Shown: positions 23,103-30,482 of the stretch, one piece after another | Numbering within the stretch: position 1 is the first letter of the stretch | Layout: every line of letters begins with the position of its first letter | Origin: CBDUBU01 sp965365465 | GTDB lineage: Bacteria; Bacteroidota; Rhodothermia; Rhodothermales; DASSAV01 | Length of the DNA stretch: 41,819 bases | Direction: 5' to 3' | Assembly (NCBI GenBank): GCA_965365465.1 | Contig: CBDUBU010000005.1 | Span: 1-41,819, forward strand | The notes under the pieces: generated by a model | Seen by the model: the letters and a program-made list of their open reading frames with translations, nothing else | What the model was told of the DNA's origin: nothing | The model's database searches: none | Made by a program: the position numbers and the translations under genes

Positions 23103-26100
23103 TTGGAGAGAAAAGGAACAGGAAGGCGGCGCTTGCCTCGTTCTATAAGGCGGCAAGAGACAAAGGCAGGTAACGCAGCACTGCGACCTGACCGGGGCAA
23201 GGCGTGCTTGTGGAGTTGGATTCTCCTGGTATGCATACTCCTCCCCGATGCGCTGCGCGCTCAGCCTGCATCTCCGTGGGTAGAAGTAGGGCTTCCGTTT
23301 TTTACAAAGCGATATGCGCCTCAGGATTACGGAGCGCATCCGCAAAACTGGGGGATAGCGCAGAATCCGGAAGGCATCATTTATGTTGCCAATATCAGCG
23401 GTGTGCTGGAATTCGATGGGGAGTTCTGGCGGCTGATTCCAACCAGAACGGGCACTCCGGTGCTCTCCATTGATGTAAGTCCGGAGGGGACGGTCTATGT
23501 AGGTTCCCAGGGAGACTTCGGCTATTTAAGTCCTGATTCGACAGGCACGCTCAGGTATGTGTCTTTGATAGACCATGTAGCTGCTACGGATCGGGACTTC
23601 TCAGGGGTGTGGGGAACGCATGTTTCCGAATCCGGCGTCTATTTTCAGTCACAGGAACGACTGTTCCGCTGGGACGGCTCAAAGATGTATGCCTTTGCCA
23701 GCGACTCGCAGTTTCACACCTCTTTTGTTGTCAACAATCGCTTCTTTGTGCGCGAAAAAGGAGTCGGCCTTCTGGAACAGGTAGACGAGACCCTGCGGCT
23801 CGTGCCGGGAGGAGAGGCTTTTCAGAGTCTTCAGATTTTTGTGATGGCGCCTTTTCTGGACGGACGCATCCTGATAGGCACACGAACAGGGTTCTTTCTG
23901 TATGACGGATTCAGTTTCACTCCTTTCCAGACAGAGGCTGACAAGTTCCTGCCCGAGATGCTGTATCACGGGTGCGCGCTCCCGGATGGGTATTTTGCCC
24001 TGGCGACGCGAGGCAACGGTGTGCTGCTCATGGATAGTCAGGGCAAGCTTTATCAGGTGCTCGACAAGTCAGGGGGCTTGCCGGATGACTGGGTAAATTT
24101 CCTGTATCTGGATCGGCAAGATGGGCTGTGGATGGCGCTGGAAAGCAAAGGCATCGTTCGTGTCGAGGCGCGTTCGCAGCTTTCGGTATTCAACCAGAAC
24201 CTGGGTCTTGACGGCAGCATCAACAATATTCTGAGACACAAGGGCACGTTGTATACGGCGACGAGCACGGGTCTATATTATCTGGAACGCAGCGCATCGG
24301 CTGAGGCGAAGGGCGGGCAGGCACACTTCCGTCCTGTCCCTGACATTCCGCCTTCCTGGTCGCTCGTGAGCCTGGAAGACGAACTGCTTGTGGCTACCGC
24401 GAAGGGAATCTATGCGTTGCGGGGCGAGAAGGCCAAAGAGTTGGTTCCCGATGAAGCTTACGTGCTTCTCCCATCCGAGCGGCAGAAAGATCTGATTTAC
24501 GTAGGAACGAAAGAAGGTCTGGCTACGATGCAGCGTTCCGGACCGGGCTGGCGGTTGAAGCCGGCGCCGGATCCGATTCGGGAAGAGGTTTATTCCATCG
24601 TAGAGGAGCGGGATGGGACGATCTGGTACAGCACACAGAGCGGCAAGGTCGTGCAAATGCAGTTTGCTCCGGAAATCGGAGCAAACCCGCTGATACAAAT
24701 ATTTGATGGACAAAAAGAATTCGGAGATTCGCGTGTAATTATCGCTTTGGTAGGAGGAAAGGCGCTTTTTGCAACAGCGCAGGGCGGCTTCCGCTTCCGT
24801 GGAGATGATTCTGTTGCGTCGCCACAGGGCTACGTCTCATTCTCGCCGGATACTCTGATCGTAAAGTCGGCGGAAAAGGTAGATCCGCTGCGCTCGATTC
24901 ATTCAGATGACGCTGATAATGTATGGATGGTGTACTCGGATCGCGTTGTTGTTGCTGAACCGCAAGCGGAAGGATCTTACAGCCATACGACGCCGCTGGC
25001 GCTTCGCTATCCCAAGGCGCGAACGTCTGAGATGCTCATTGAAGACAGTGGAGTTGTCTGGTTGGCTAACGGGGATGTGCTGGTCCGATACGATACTGCC
25101 ATTCGAAAAACGTATGATGGATCCTTTACTGCACTCATTCGCCGTGTGAGGGTTGCGCGTGGAGGAAGAACCATCTTCGGAGGGGCGGCCTCGAATGGCG
25201 CAGATAGCGACCGGAGAAAACCGTTCATATCCAATCCTGAACTGGCCTACGCAGCAAACCACCTTGTTTTCGAGTTTGCCGCTCCGAGCTTCAATGCGAC
25301 AACGGCCAATCAGTATCAGTATTTTCTGAGCGGTTACAGTAAAGCATGGTCGCCCTGGAGCTTGCAAACGCAGCGAAGCTATGTGAATCTTCAAGAGGGG
25401 CGGTATGTTTTTCACGTTCGAGCCAGAAACGGGCAGGGTATGATAAGCTCGGAAGCGCAATACGCTTTTCGGATATTGCCTCCGTGGTATCGATCCTGGT
25501 GGGCTTACCTGACCTATGTTGCCGCCCTCGCAGTGTTTGTAGCGTTCTCTGTAAGGCATCGCCGGGCGCTGGCGGAAAACAGGCGTGCGCGTGAGCAGGC
25601 GCGAGAACTTGCGCGAGAACGGGTGCTGAACGAACGGCTGCAGCAGGCAAACCAGCGCCTGCAGCAGGCGAACCAGAGCCTTGTGCAGGCCGATAAGCTG
25701 AAAGACGAGTTTCTCGCCAACACGTCGCACGAGTTAAGGACGCCTATTACGGCCATTCTGGGTTTTACTGCCATACTCAAGGAGGAAGCGCCGGAAAAGT
25801 ATCACGAGTTCCTGGATATAATCGATGAAAATGGAACCAGACTGTTGCACACCGTCAACTCGGTGCTCGATTTTGCCCGGCTCCGGGCCGGGATGATGGA
25901 GCTCAAGCTGGAGACGGTCGATGTGAGCGCCAGGACCGATGAGGTGATGCGTTTACTCAGTGCGCTTGCCGTACAAAAAGGCATTACCCTGGAACTCGCA
26001 GGTCAGGAGCAGCCGCTGTACGCGCGACTGGACTCTGATTATTACGGACGCATTCTCTACAACCTGATAGGAAACGCCATCAAGTTCACGGATACGGGAG

Positions 26101-26399
26101 GCGTGACCGTTGCGTTGGGACAGGAAGGCGAGCAGATTTACATACGTGTGATCGACACCGGAATAGGCATCGAGGAGGCGTTTCTGCCGAATCTGTTCAA
26201 GGAGTTCAGCCAGGAATCGACCGGTCTGGCGCGTTCGCATGAGGGGAGCGGTCTGGGTCTGGCTATCACGGCAAAGCTGGTTCGGCTTATGGGGGGAGAG
26301 ATATCCGTGACAAGCACAAAAGGCAAGGGAAGCGTCTTTACAGTAACTTTCCCCGTATATCATCCAAGCTCGAACAGCCGTATTGTCGAGTCTGCGTGA
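23103..26399 (+). CDS. Reg_prop / Y_Y_Y periplasmic-sensor histidine kinase (no REC or HTH)
   Basis: Start uncertain: no ATG lies near the 5' end; TTG at 23103 opens the frame and TTG at 23208 would begin exactly at the signal peptide ('WSWILLVCILLPDALRAQ'). Order of domains: signal peptide, ~14 propeller strands or repeats (to about residue 700, e.g. 'GLPDDWVNFLYLDRQDGLWM'), Y_Y_Y domain (about 715-795), one membrane helix (about 799-818), a coiled coil with an exact heptad duplication, HisKA with His876 in 'NTSHELRTPITAIL', and HATPase with 'NLIGNAIKF', 'DTGIGI' and 'GSGLGLAI'. Unlike SusCD-linked hybrid regulators it lacks a receiver and AraC domain, so a separate response regulator must take the phosphate; none is adjacent. 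Confidence 0.92.
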   Translation: MERKGTGRRRLPRSIRRQETKAGNAALRPDRGKACLWSWILLVCILLPDALRAQPASPWVEVGLPFFTKRYAPQDYGAHPQNWGIAQNPEGIIYVANISGVLEFDGEFWRLIPTRTGTPVLSIDVSPEGTVYVGSQGDFGYLSPDSTGTLRYVSLIDHVAATDRDFSGVWGTHVSESGVYFQSQERLFRWDGSKMYAFASDSQFHTSFVVNNRFFVREKGVGLLEQVDETLRLVPGGEAFQSLQIFVMAPFLDGRILIGTRTGFFLYDGFSFTPFQTEADKFLPEMLYHGCALPDGYFALATRGNGVLLMDSQGKLYQVLDKSGGLPDDWVNFLYLDRQDGLWMALESKGIVRVEARSQLSVFNQNLGLDGSINNILRHKGTLYTATSTGLYYLERSASAEAKGGQAHFRPVPDIPPSWSLVSLEDELLVATAKGIYALRGEKAKELVPDEAYVLLPSERQKDLIYVGTKEGLATMQRSGPGWRLKPAPDPIREEVYSIVEERDGTIWYSTQSGKVVQMQFAPEIGANPLIQIFDGQKEFGDSRVIIALVGGKALFATAQGGFRFRGDDSVASPQGYVSFSPDTLIVKSAEKVDPLRSIHSDDADNVWMVYSDRVVVAEPQAEGSYSHTTPLALRYPKARTSEMLIEDSGVVWLANGDVLVRYDTAIRKTYDGSFTALIRRVRVARGGRTIFGGAASNGADSDRRKPFISNPELAYAANHLVFEFAAPSFNATTANQYQYFLSGYSKAWSPWSLQTQRSYVNLQEGRYVFHVRARNGQGMISSEAQYAFRILPPWYRSWWAYLTYVAALAVFVAFSVRHRRALAENRRAREQARELARERVLNERLQQANQRLQQANQSLVQADKLKDEFLANTSHELRTPITAILGFTAILKEEAPEKYHEFLDIIDENGTRLLHTVNSVLDFARLRAGMMELKLETVDVSARTDEVMRLLSALAVQKGITLELAGQEQPLYARLDSDYYGRILYNLIGNAIKFTDTGGVTVALGQEGEQIYIRVIDTGIGIEEAFLPNLFKEFSQESTGLARSHEGSGLGLAITAKLVRLMGGEISVTSTKGKGSVFTVTFPVYHPSSNSRIVESA
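25635..25697 (+). repeat. In-frame 21-base repeats encoding a coiled-coil heptad
   Basis: Two 21-base units (25635-25655 and 25656-25676) differ at two bases and both encode RLQQANQ; a third, diverged unit (25677-25697) encodes SLVQADK. They lie between the membrane helix and HisKA of the propeller kinase, in the signalling helix. Confidence 0.85.
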
Positions 26400-26505
26400 A
26401 CCTTCCGGGTTGTTCGCCGGGTTAAGGTTGCAACAGGCCGGGCATTCCACCGGCTTTTTCTGTCGGTTCATCAAAGGGCATTCAAGCAGATACTTTCCGG
26501 GGGCT

Positions 26506-27309
26506 ATGCGTCGTCTTTGGAGAATCGTTCGCATTCTTGCAGTCATACCATCTCATACTTTATATCTCGTCATGACGGCGTGGCATTTTCGCCCGCAGGA
26601 TCGTGCTTATTACCGCGCCCGACGCCAGCAGGCAGGATGTCGGCTTTTATGCAAGATTCTAAACATACAGGTAACGCTTGAAGGGAGAATTCCGGAAGAG
26701 AATCCGGCGCTGATCGTGTGCAACCACTTCGGGGTTCTCGACCCTATCGTGCTTGGATCGGCAATGCCTGTTGCTTTTGTCGCCAAGAGTGAAATGCGCC
26801 GGTGGGTCTTGATCGGATGGATGGCTCGCCAGATGGGAGTTATCTTTGTTGACAGGCAGCGAAGGACAATGACCAGGGCCTTCCTGGATAGCCTCTGGGA
26901 GAAGCTGCACAGCGGGGTGAGTGTTCTGGTGTTTCCTGAGGGCACGACCGGTCGCGGAGACCGTGTGTTGCCTTTCAAAACCGGCGCTTTTGCTGCAGTT
27001 GCGGAGAAAGAACAGGGCGTGGTTATTCCTCTTTATCTGCGCCCGGTGCGTGTCAATGGCATCCCGGCCGTCGGCGCAGTACGCGACATGCTAACCTGGT
27101 CTGACTCGCCCCAGACCTTTGTGGAGCATGTGTGGGGCCTGCTCGGCGTGCCCGGCATAGATATGCAGATTCGTGTTGGATCCCCGGTTTCCACCGCTTC
27201 ACGCAGCCGGAAGGAACTGGCTCGCCTTCTGCATACGCGTGTTGTTGCCCTGGCAGAAGAGACGTCGGCGTCTGTGGATCCTACAGAGGCAAACAAGTTA
27301 ACCTACTGA
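26506..27309 (+). CDS. plsC: 1-acyl-sn-glycerol-3-phosphate acyltransferase family (PlsC-like)
   Basis: Acylates lysophosphatidate or a related lysolipid at the inner membrane. ATG at 26506 is preferred over an upstream in-frame start at 26383 that overlaps the kinase gene; it places a hydrophobic helix ('IVRILAVIPSHTLYLVMTAW') at the N-terminus, as expected. HX4D motif 'NHFGVLD' (His74, Asp79), 'GVIFVDRQRR' and 'VFPEGTTGRGD' (PEGT at 144-147) are the four-block acyltransferase signature. Length 267 is normal. Follows the kinase by ~106 bases on the same strand; HtrA is 111 bases downstream. The head-group substrate is not determined by sequence. Confidence 0.9.
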   Translation: MRRLWRIVRILAVIPSHTLYLVMTAWHFRPQDRAYYRARRQQAGCRLLCKILNIQVTLEGRIPEENPALIVCNHFGVLDPIVLGSAMPVAFVAKSEMRRWVLIGWMARQMGVIFVDRQRRTMTRAFLDSLWEKLHSGVSVLVFPEGTTGRGDRVLPFKTGAFAAVAEKEQGVVIPLYLRPVRVNGIPAVGAVRDMLTWSDSPQTFVEHVWGLLGVPGIDMQIRVGSPVSTASRSRKELARLLHTRVVALAEETSASVDPTEANKLTY

Positions 27310-27420
27310 TTATTTTCGTTTTCTTGTATGGATTCAGCGCCATGACGAAACAATCTGTAGGTTACAGGGTGAGTCAGTTGCGGCTGCAGGTTTTCTTCGT
27401 TTTTCAGTCCCCGTTATTTC

Positions 27421-29022
27421 ATGGAAGGATCTCATCTCAATCGTAATGTCCTGGTTTTGCTGGGAATAGGTCTCGTATTGGCCGGTCTTCTGACAGGGAT
27501 CCTCATCATGTTGTTTATGGTGGATCTGCGTCCGCAGGCTGCGAATGCTCCGCCGGTTGCCTCACAGGTCGAGATTGGGCGCCAGGAGCCGATTCGGCGC
27601 GTGTTTGCGCCGGATACTATTTCTCCGGTAGGTGGTCTGGAGATGGCAACGCTGAATCACTGGTTCAAGGATGTTTCTGCGCAAGTCACGCCCTCGGTAG
27701 TTTATATACAAGTTGAAGTCCCTGCCTCTGAGTCGCTGCCCAAAGAGTGGCTGGAGAACGGGAATCCTCATGAGCGATTTTTTCGGGACCGGGCGCCCCG
27801 TCAGAGCGTCGGCAGCGGCGTAATTATCACAGACCAGGGGCATATCATTACGAATAATCATGTGGTCGAGAATGCTTCGCGCATCCAGGTAACGCTGTCA
27901 GACAAGCGGCAATACAGTGCCCGTGTCGTGGGAACCGACGTAGCAACAGATCTGGCGGTCATCAGAGTCGAAAATGTTGCGGATTTGCCTGTGATCGTAA
28001 TGGGCAACTCCGATGAAGTAACGGTCGGCGAGTGGGTGCTTGCTGTGGGAAATCCGTTTCGCCTGACTTCTACTGTAACGGCGGGCATTGTCAGCGCACT
28101 GGGGCGGCAGGTAAACATCATTGAGGATCGGTTTGGGATCGAGGATTTCATTCAGACGGACGCCGCCATCAACCCGGGCAATTCGGGAGGGGCGCTGGTG
28201 AACATGAACGGCGAGTTGATTGGGATCAGCACTGCGATTGCAACGGAAAGCGGGTCTTACGAAGGATATGGGTTTGCCGTCCCGGCGAACCTGATGCAGC
28301 GCGTAGCCAGCGATTTAATTTCTTTCGGCGAAGTTCAGCGTGGTTTTCTGGGGGTAACGATACAAGAGGTTGATTCACGGGACGCGAGACGGCTGGGTCT
28401 GGAACGAGTGAGAGGCGTGTACCTTGCCGAGGTTACCCACGGAGGCGCAGCAGATAAGGGGGGGCTGCGAGAGGGAGACGTTGTGCTCTCGATTGACGGG
28501 ACGCTGGTTGATGCTCCGAATGAACTGCAACGAACGATTGCCCAACGCCGGCCCGGAGATTTGCTTGCCATAGAAGTATGGCGTCGCGGAGCTAGAAAGG
28601 TGTTCCGGGTAGAGTTGTACGGGCGCGAGGACCCCTCGTATCGGTCATGGTTCAGTGAACTTGATCGTCTCGATCAGCCGCAGGAAATGCCGGATAGAGA
28701 AGCGGAGCCTCCTGCAGCCGAAAGCACAGAGCTTTCCGACTGGGGAATCGGTTTGCAAGCGTTAACTTCGCGTGATCGGGATGCCTTTGAAGGAGAGGGC
28801 GCTTACGTAGCTTACATCAAGAACGGCAGCGTCAGTTCGCAGGGAGGGTTGCCCCGTGATGTCGTCATCACGAGGGTAGGAGATCGAGAAGTAACCACGA
28901 TGGATGAGGCGCGTGAGGCTTTTGAACAGGCTGCTGAACGTGAAGAATCAGTCGTGGTTCGCGTCAAGCGGCGGGACGGCCTGAATGCCTTTTACGAGAT
29001 CGAAGCGCCCGCTCAGAGATAG
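27421..29022 (+). CDS. HtrA/Deg-family serine protease with two PDZ domains
   Basis: Periplasmic, membrane-anchored quality-control protease. TM helix at about 9-34 with no cleavage site; trypsin-like domain with catalytic His147 ('ITNNHVVENA'), Asp177 ('ATDLAVIRV') and Ser255 ('NPGNSGGALV'); PDZ1 about 306-400 ('RGFLGVTIQEV', 'GGLREGDVVLSIDG') and PDZ2 about 440-533 ('SSQGGLPRDVVITRVGDREV'). PDZ2 starts after a Pro/Glu-rich linker. Architecture matches DegP/DegQ; the uncleaved anchor resembles DegS but DegS has one PDZ. A strong terminator follows at 29055-29088. Confidence 0.94.
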   Translation: MEGSHLNRNVLVLLGIGLVLAGLLTGILIMLFMVDLRPQAANAPPVASQVEIGRQEPIRRVFAPDTISPVGGLEMATLNHWFKDVSAQVTPSVVYIQVEVPASESLPKEWLENGNPHERFFRDRAPRQSVGSGVIITDQGHIITNNHVVENASRIQVTLSDKRQYSARVVGTDVATDLAVIRVENVADLPVIVMGNSDEVTVGEWVLAVGNPFRLTSTVTAGIVSALGRQVNIIEDRFGIEDFIQTDAAINPGNSGGALVNMNGELIGISTAIATESGSYEGYGFAVPANLMQRVASDLISFGEVQRGFLGVTIQEVDSRDARRLGLERVRGVYLAEVTHGGAADKGGLREGDVVLSIDGTLVDAPNELQRTIAQRRPGDLLAIEVWRRGARKVFRVELYGREDPSYRSWFSELDRLDQPQEMPDREAEPPAAESTELSDWGIGLQALTSRDRDAFEGEGAYVAYIKNGSVSSQGGLPRDVVITRVGDREVTTMDEAREAFEQAAEREESVVVRVKRRDGLNAFYEIEAPAQR

Positions 29023-29054
29023 TTTTAGGGCGGCGTAGTGTTTTTGAAATGAAT

Positions 29055-29088
29055 GCCAGGTCGGTCTTTGAACCGATCTGGCTTTTTT
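29055..29088 (+). terminator. Rho-independent terminator after htrA-like gene
   Basis: GCCAGGTCGGT (29055-29065) pairs with ACCGATCTGGC (29072-29082), all Watson-Crick except one G-U wobble, around a six-base loop, followed by TTTTTT. It separates the protease gene from aroC. Confidence 0.92.
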
Positions 29089-29142
29089 AGCGTTAGGCTG
29101 TTCGGTTGCATCAATCAGAGAGACATAAAGCATACGGGCTAA

Positions 29143-30336
29143 ATGATACGATATCTGACGGCAGGTGAATCACACGGAGAGGCGCTCATCGGCGTGGTGG
29201 AAGGAATGCCCGCAGGGGTTCCGGTAACGACTGAGGAGATCAATCGTCATCTGGCGCGGCGGTGGCTGGGCTACGGCCGGGGCGGGCGGGCAAAGTTCGA
29301 GCAGGATCAGGTGCATATTTATTCGGGCGTTCGTTTCTCGGCTACGCTGGGAAGCCCTGTAGCGCTCCGGCTCGACAATGCGGCCTATCAGAAGGACCGT
29401 GCCGGATGGCCGGAAGTTATGTCTGTGGAGGGCAAGGGAGAGGGCGTCGATCTGGTGACCTTGCCCCGGCCTGGTCACGCTGACCTGACAGGTGTGCAGA
29501 AGTATCGCTTCTCAGACATTCGCCCGGTTATCGACCGAGCCAGCGCACGCGAAACAGCCATGCGCGTTGCGTGCTGTTCGTTAGCCCGTCTGTTTCTCAA
29601 GCAGTTTGGAATCGAGATAGGAAGCCATGTGATCCGCATCGGAGCGGTGGGTTATGAGGGTCCGGAAGAATGGCATGAACGTGTGGATGCGCTTATAGCA
29701 CAAGGCGCCGAAGCGCTGTACCGGGCTTCCGATGAGAGCGAAGTTCGCATACTGAATAGCGATCTATCCGACCGCTGCATCGAGCATATCAAGGAAACAA
29801 AGCAGCAGGGCGATTCGCTGGGGGGAATCTATGAAGTGGTCGTGACGGGAGCGCCGCCCGGCCTGGGATCCTATGTACACTGGGATCGCCGCCTGGACGG
29901 TCAACTGGCGCAGGCCATTCTCTCCATCCAGGCGCAGAAGGCTGTAGAGATCGGGGACGGAGTGCTCGGCGCATTCCGCCCGGGTTCGCAGGTGCATGAT
30001 CCAATCGTAGAAAAAAACGGCGATTACGGACGGAGTTCCAACCATGCGGGCGGCGTTGAGGGAGGTATGTCGAATGGAATGCCTATCGTGGTCCGTGGTT
30101 ACATGAAGCCTATCCCTACGCTCATCAAGCCGCTGGGCACCGTTGATATTGCCACTGGATCGGCGCAGCCGACACGGTACGAGCGCAGCGACGTTACTAG
30201 CGTTCCGGCTGCCTCTACGGTCGCAGAAGCTACTGTTGCAATGGTCATTGCCAACGCCTTTCTGGAGAAATACGGGGGCGATAGCATCTCCGAGATAAAA
30301 GAACGTTATCAAGCCAGACGCGAGAGGGATGCCTAG
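29143..30336 (+). CDS. aroC: Chorismate synthase
   Basis: FMN-dependent conversion of EPSP to chorismate, the last common step of aromatic synthesis. Full-length (397 aa) with the classic signatures 'TAGESHGEALIGVVEGMPAG' (6-25), 'RPGHADLTGVQKYRFSDIRP' and 'IDRASARETAMRVA' in the middle, and 'GGVEGGMSNGMPIVVRGYMK' toward the C-terminus. Has its own transcription unit after the htrA terminator; no SD of strength. Only two shikimate-pathway genes occur in this window, aroF-type DAHP synthase at 3252 and this one, 25 kb apart. Confidence 0.97.
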   Translation: MIRYLTAGESHGEALIGVVEGMPAGVPVTTEEINRHLARRWLGYGRGGRAKFEQDQVHIYSGVRFSATLGSPVALRLDNAAYQKDRAGWPEVMSVEGKGEGVDLVTLPRPGHADLTGVQKYRFSDIRPVIDRASARETAMRVACCSLARLFLKQFGIEIGSHVIRIGAVGYEGPEEWHERVDALIAQGAEALYRASDESEVRILNSDLSDRCIEHIKETKQQGDSLGGIYEVVVTGAPPGLGSYVHWDRRLDGQLAQAILSIQAQKAVEIGDGVLGAFRPGSQVHDPIVEKNGDYGRSSNHAGGVEGGMSNGMPIVVRGYMKPIPTLIKPLGTVDIATGSAQPTRYERSDVTSVPAASTVAEATVAMVIANAFLEKYGGDSISEIKERYQARRERDA

Positions 30337-30370
30337 ACTGGCGCGCCCTCCCCTCCCGTCTGGTATTTGC

Positions 30371-30388
30371 TGTTACAGGATCGTAACA
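30371..30388. promoter_or_regulatory. 18-base palindrome upstream of the PAS kinase operon
   Basis: TGTTAC (30371-30376) and GTAACA (30383-30388) are perfect reverse complements around AGGATC. It lies about 95 bases before the kinase ATG in a 146-base intergenic region and looks like a dimeric-repressor site. A second hairpin GGGCC-TTTCG-GGCCC follows at 30426-30440. Confidence 0.4.
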
Positions 30389-30482
30389 CTACAGTGCATG
30401 AGGTTGGCATATTTTTTCCATACATAGGGCCTTTCGGGCCCAGGATTAATTTGTCATAAGTATTGATAGATCAACACGTTAT

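Noticed and set aside
24903..25730. 275-codon minus-strand open frame within the propeller kinase
   Set aside because: Lies opposite the Y_Y_Y, membrane and coiled-coil coding region; basic, low-complexity translation typical of shadow frames.
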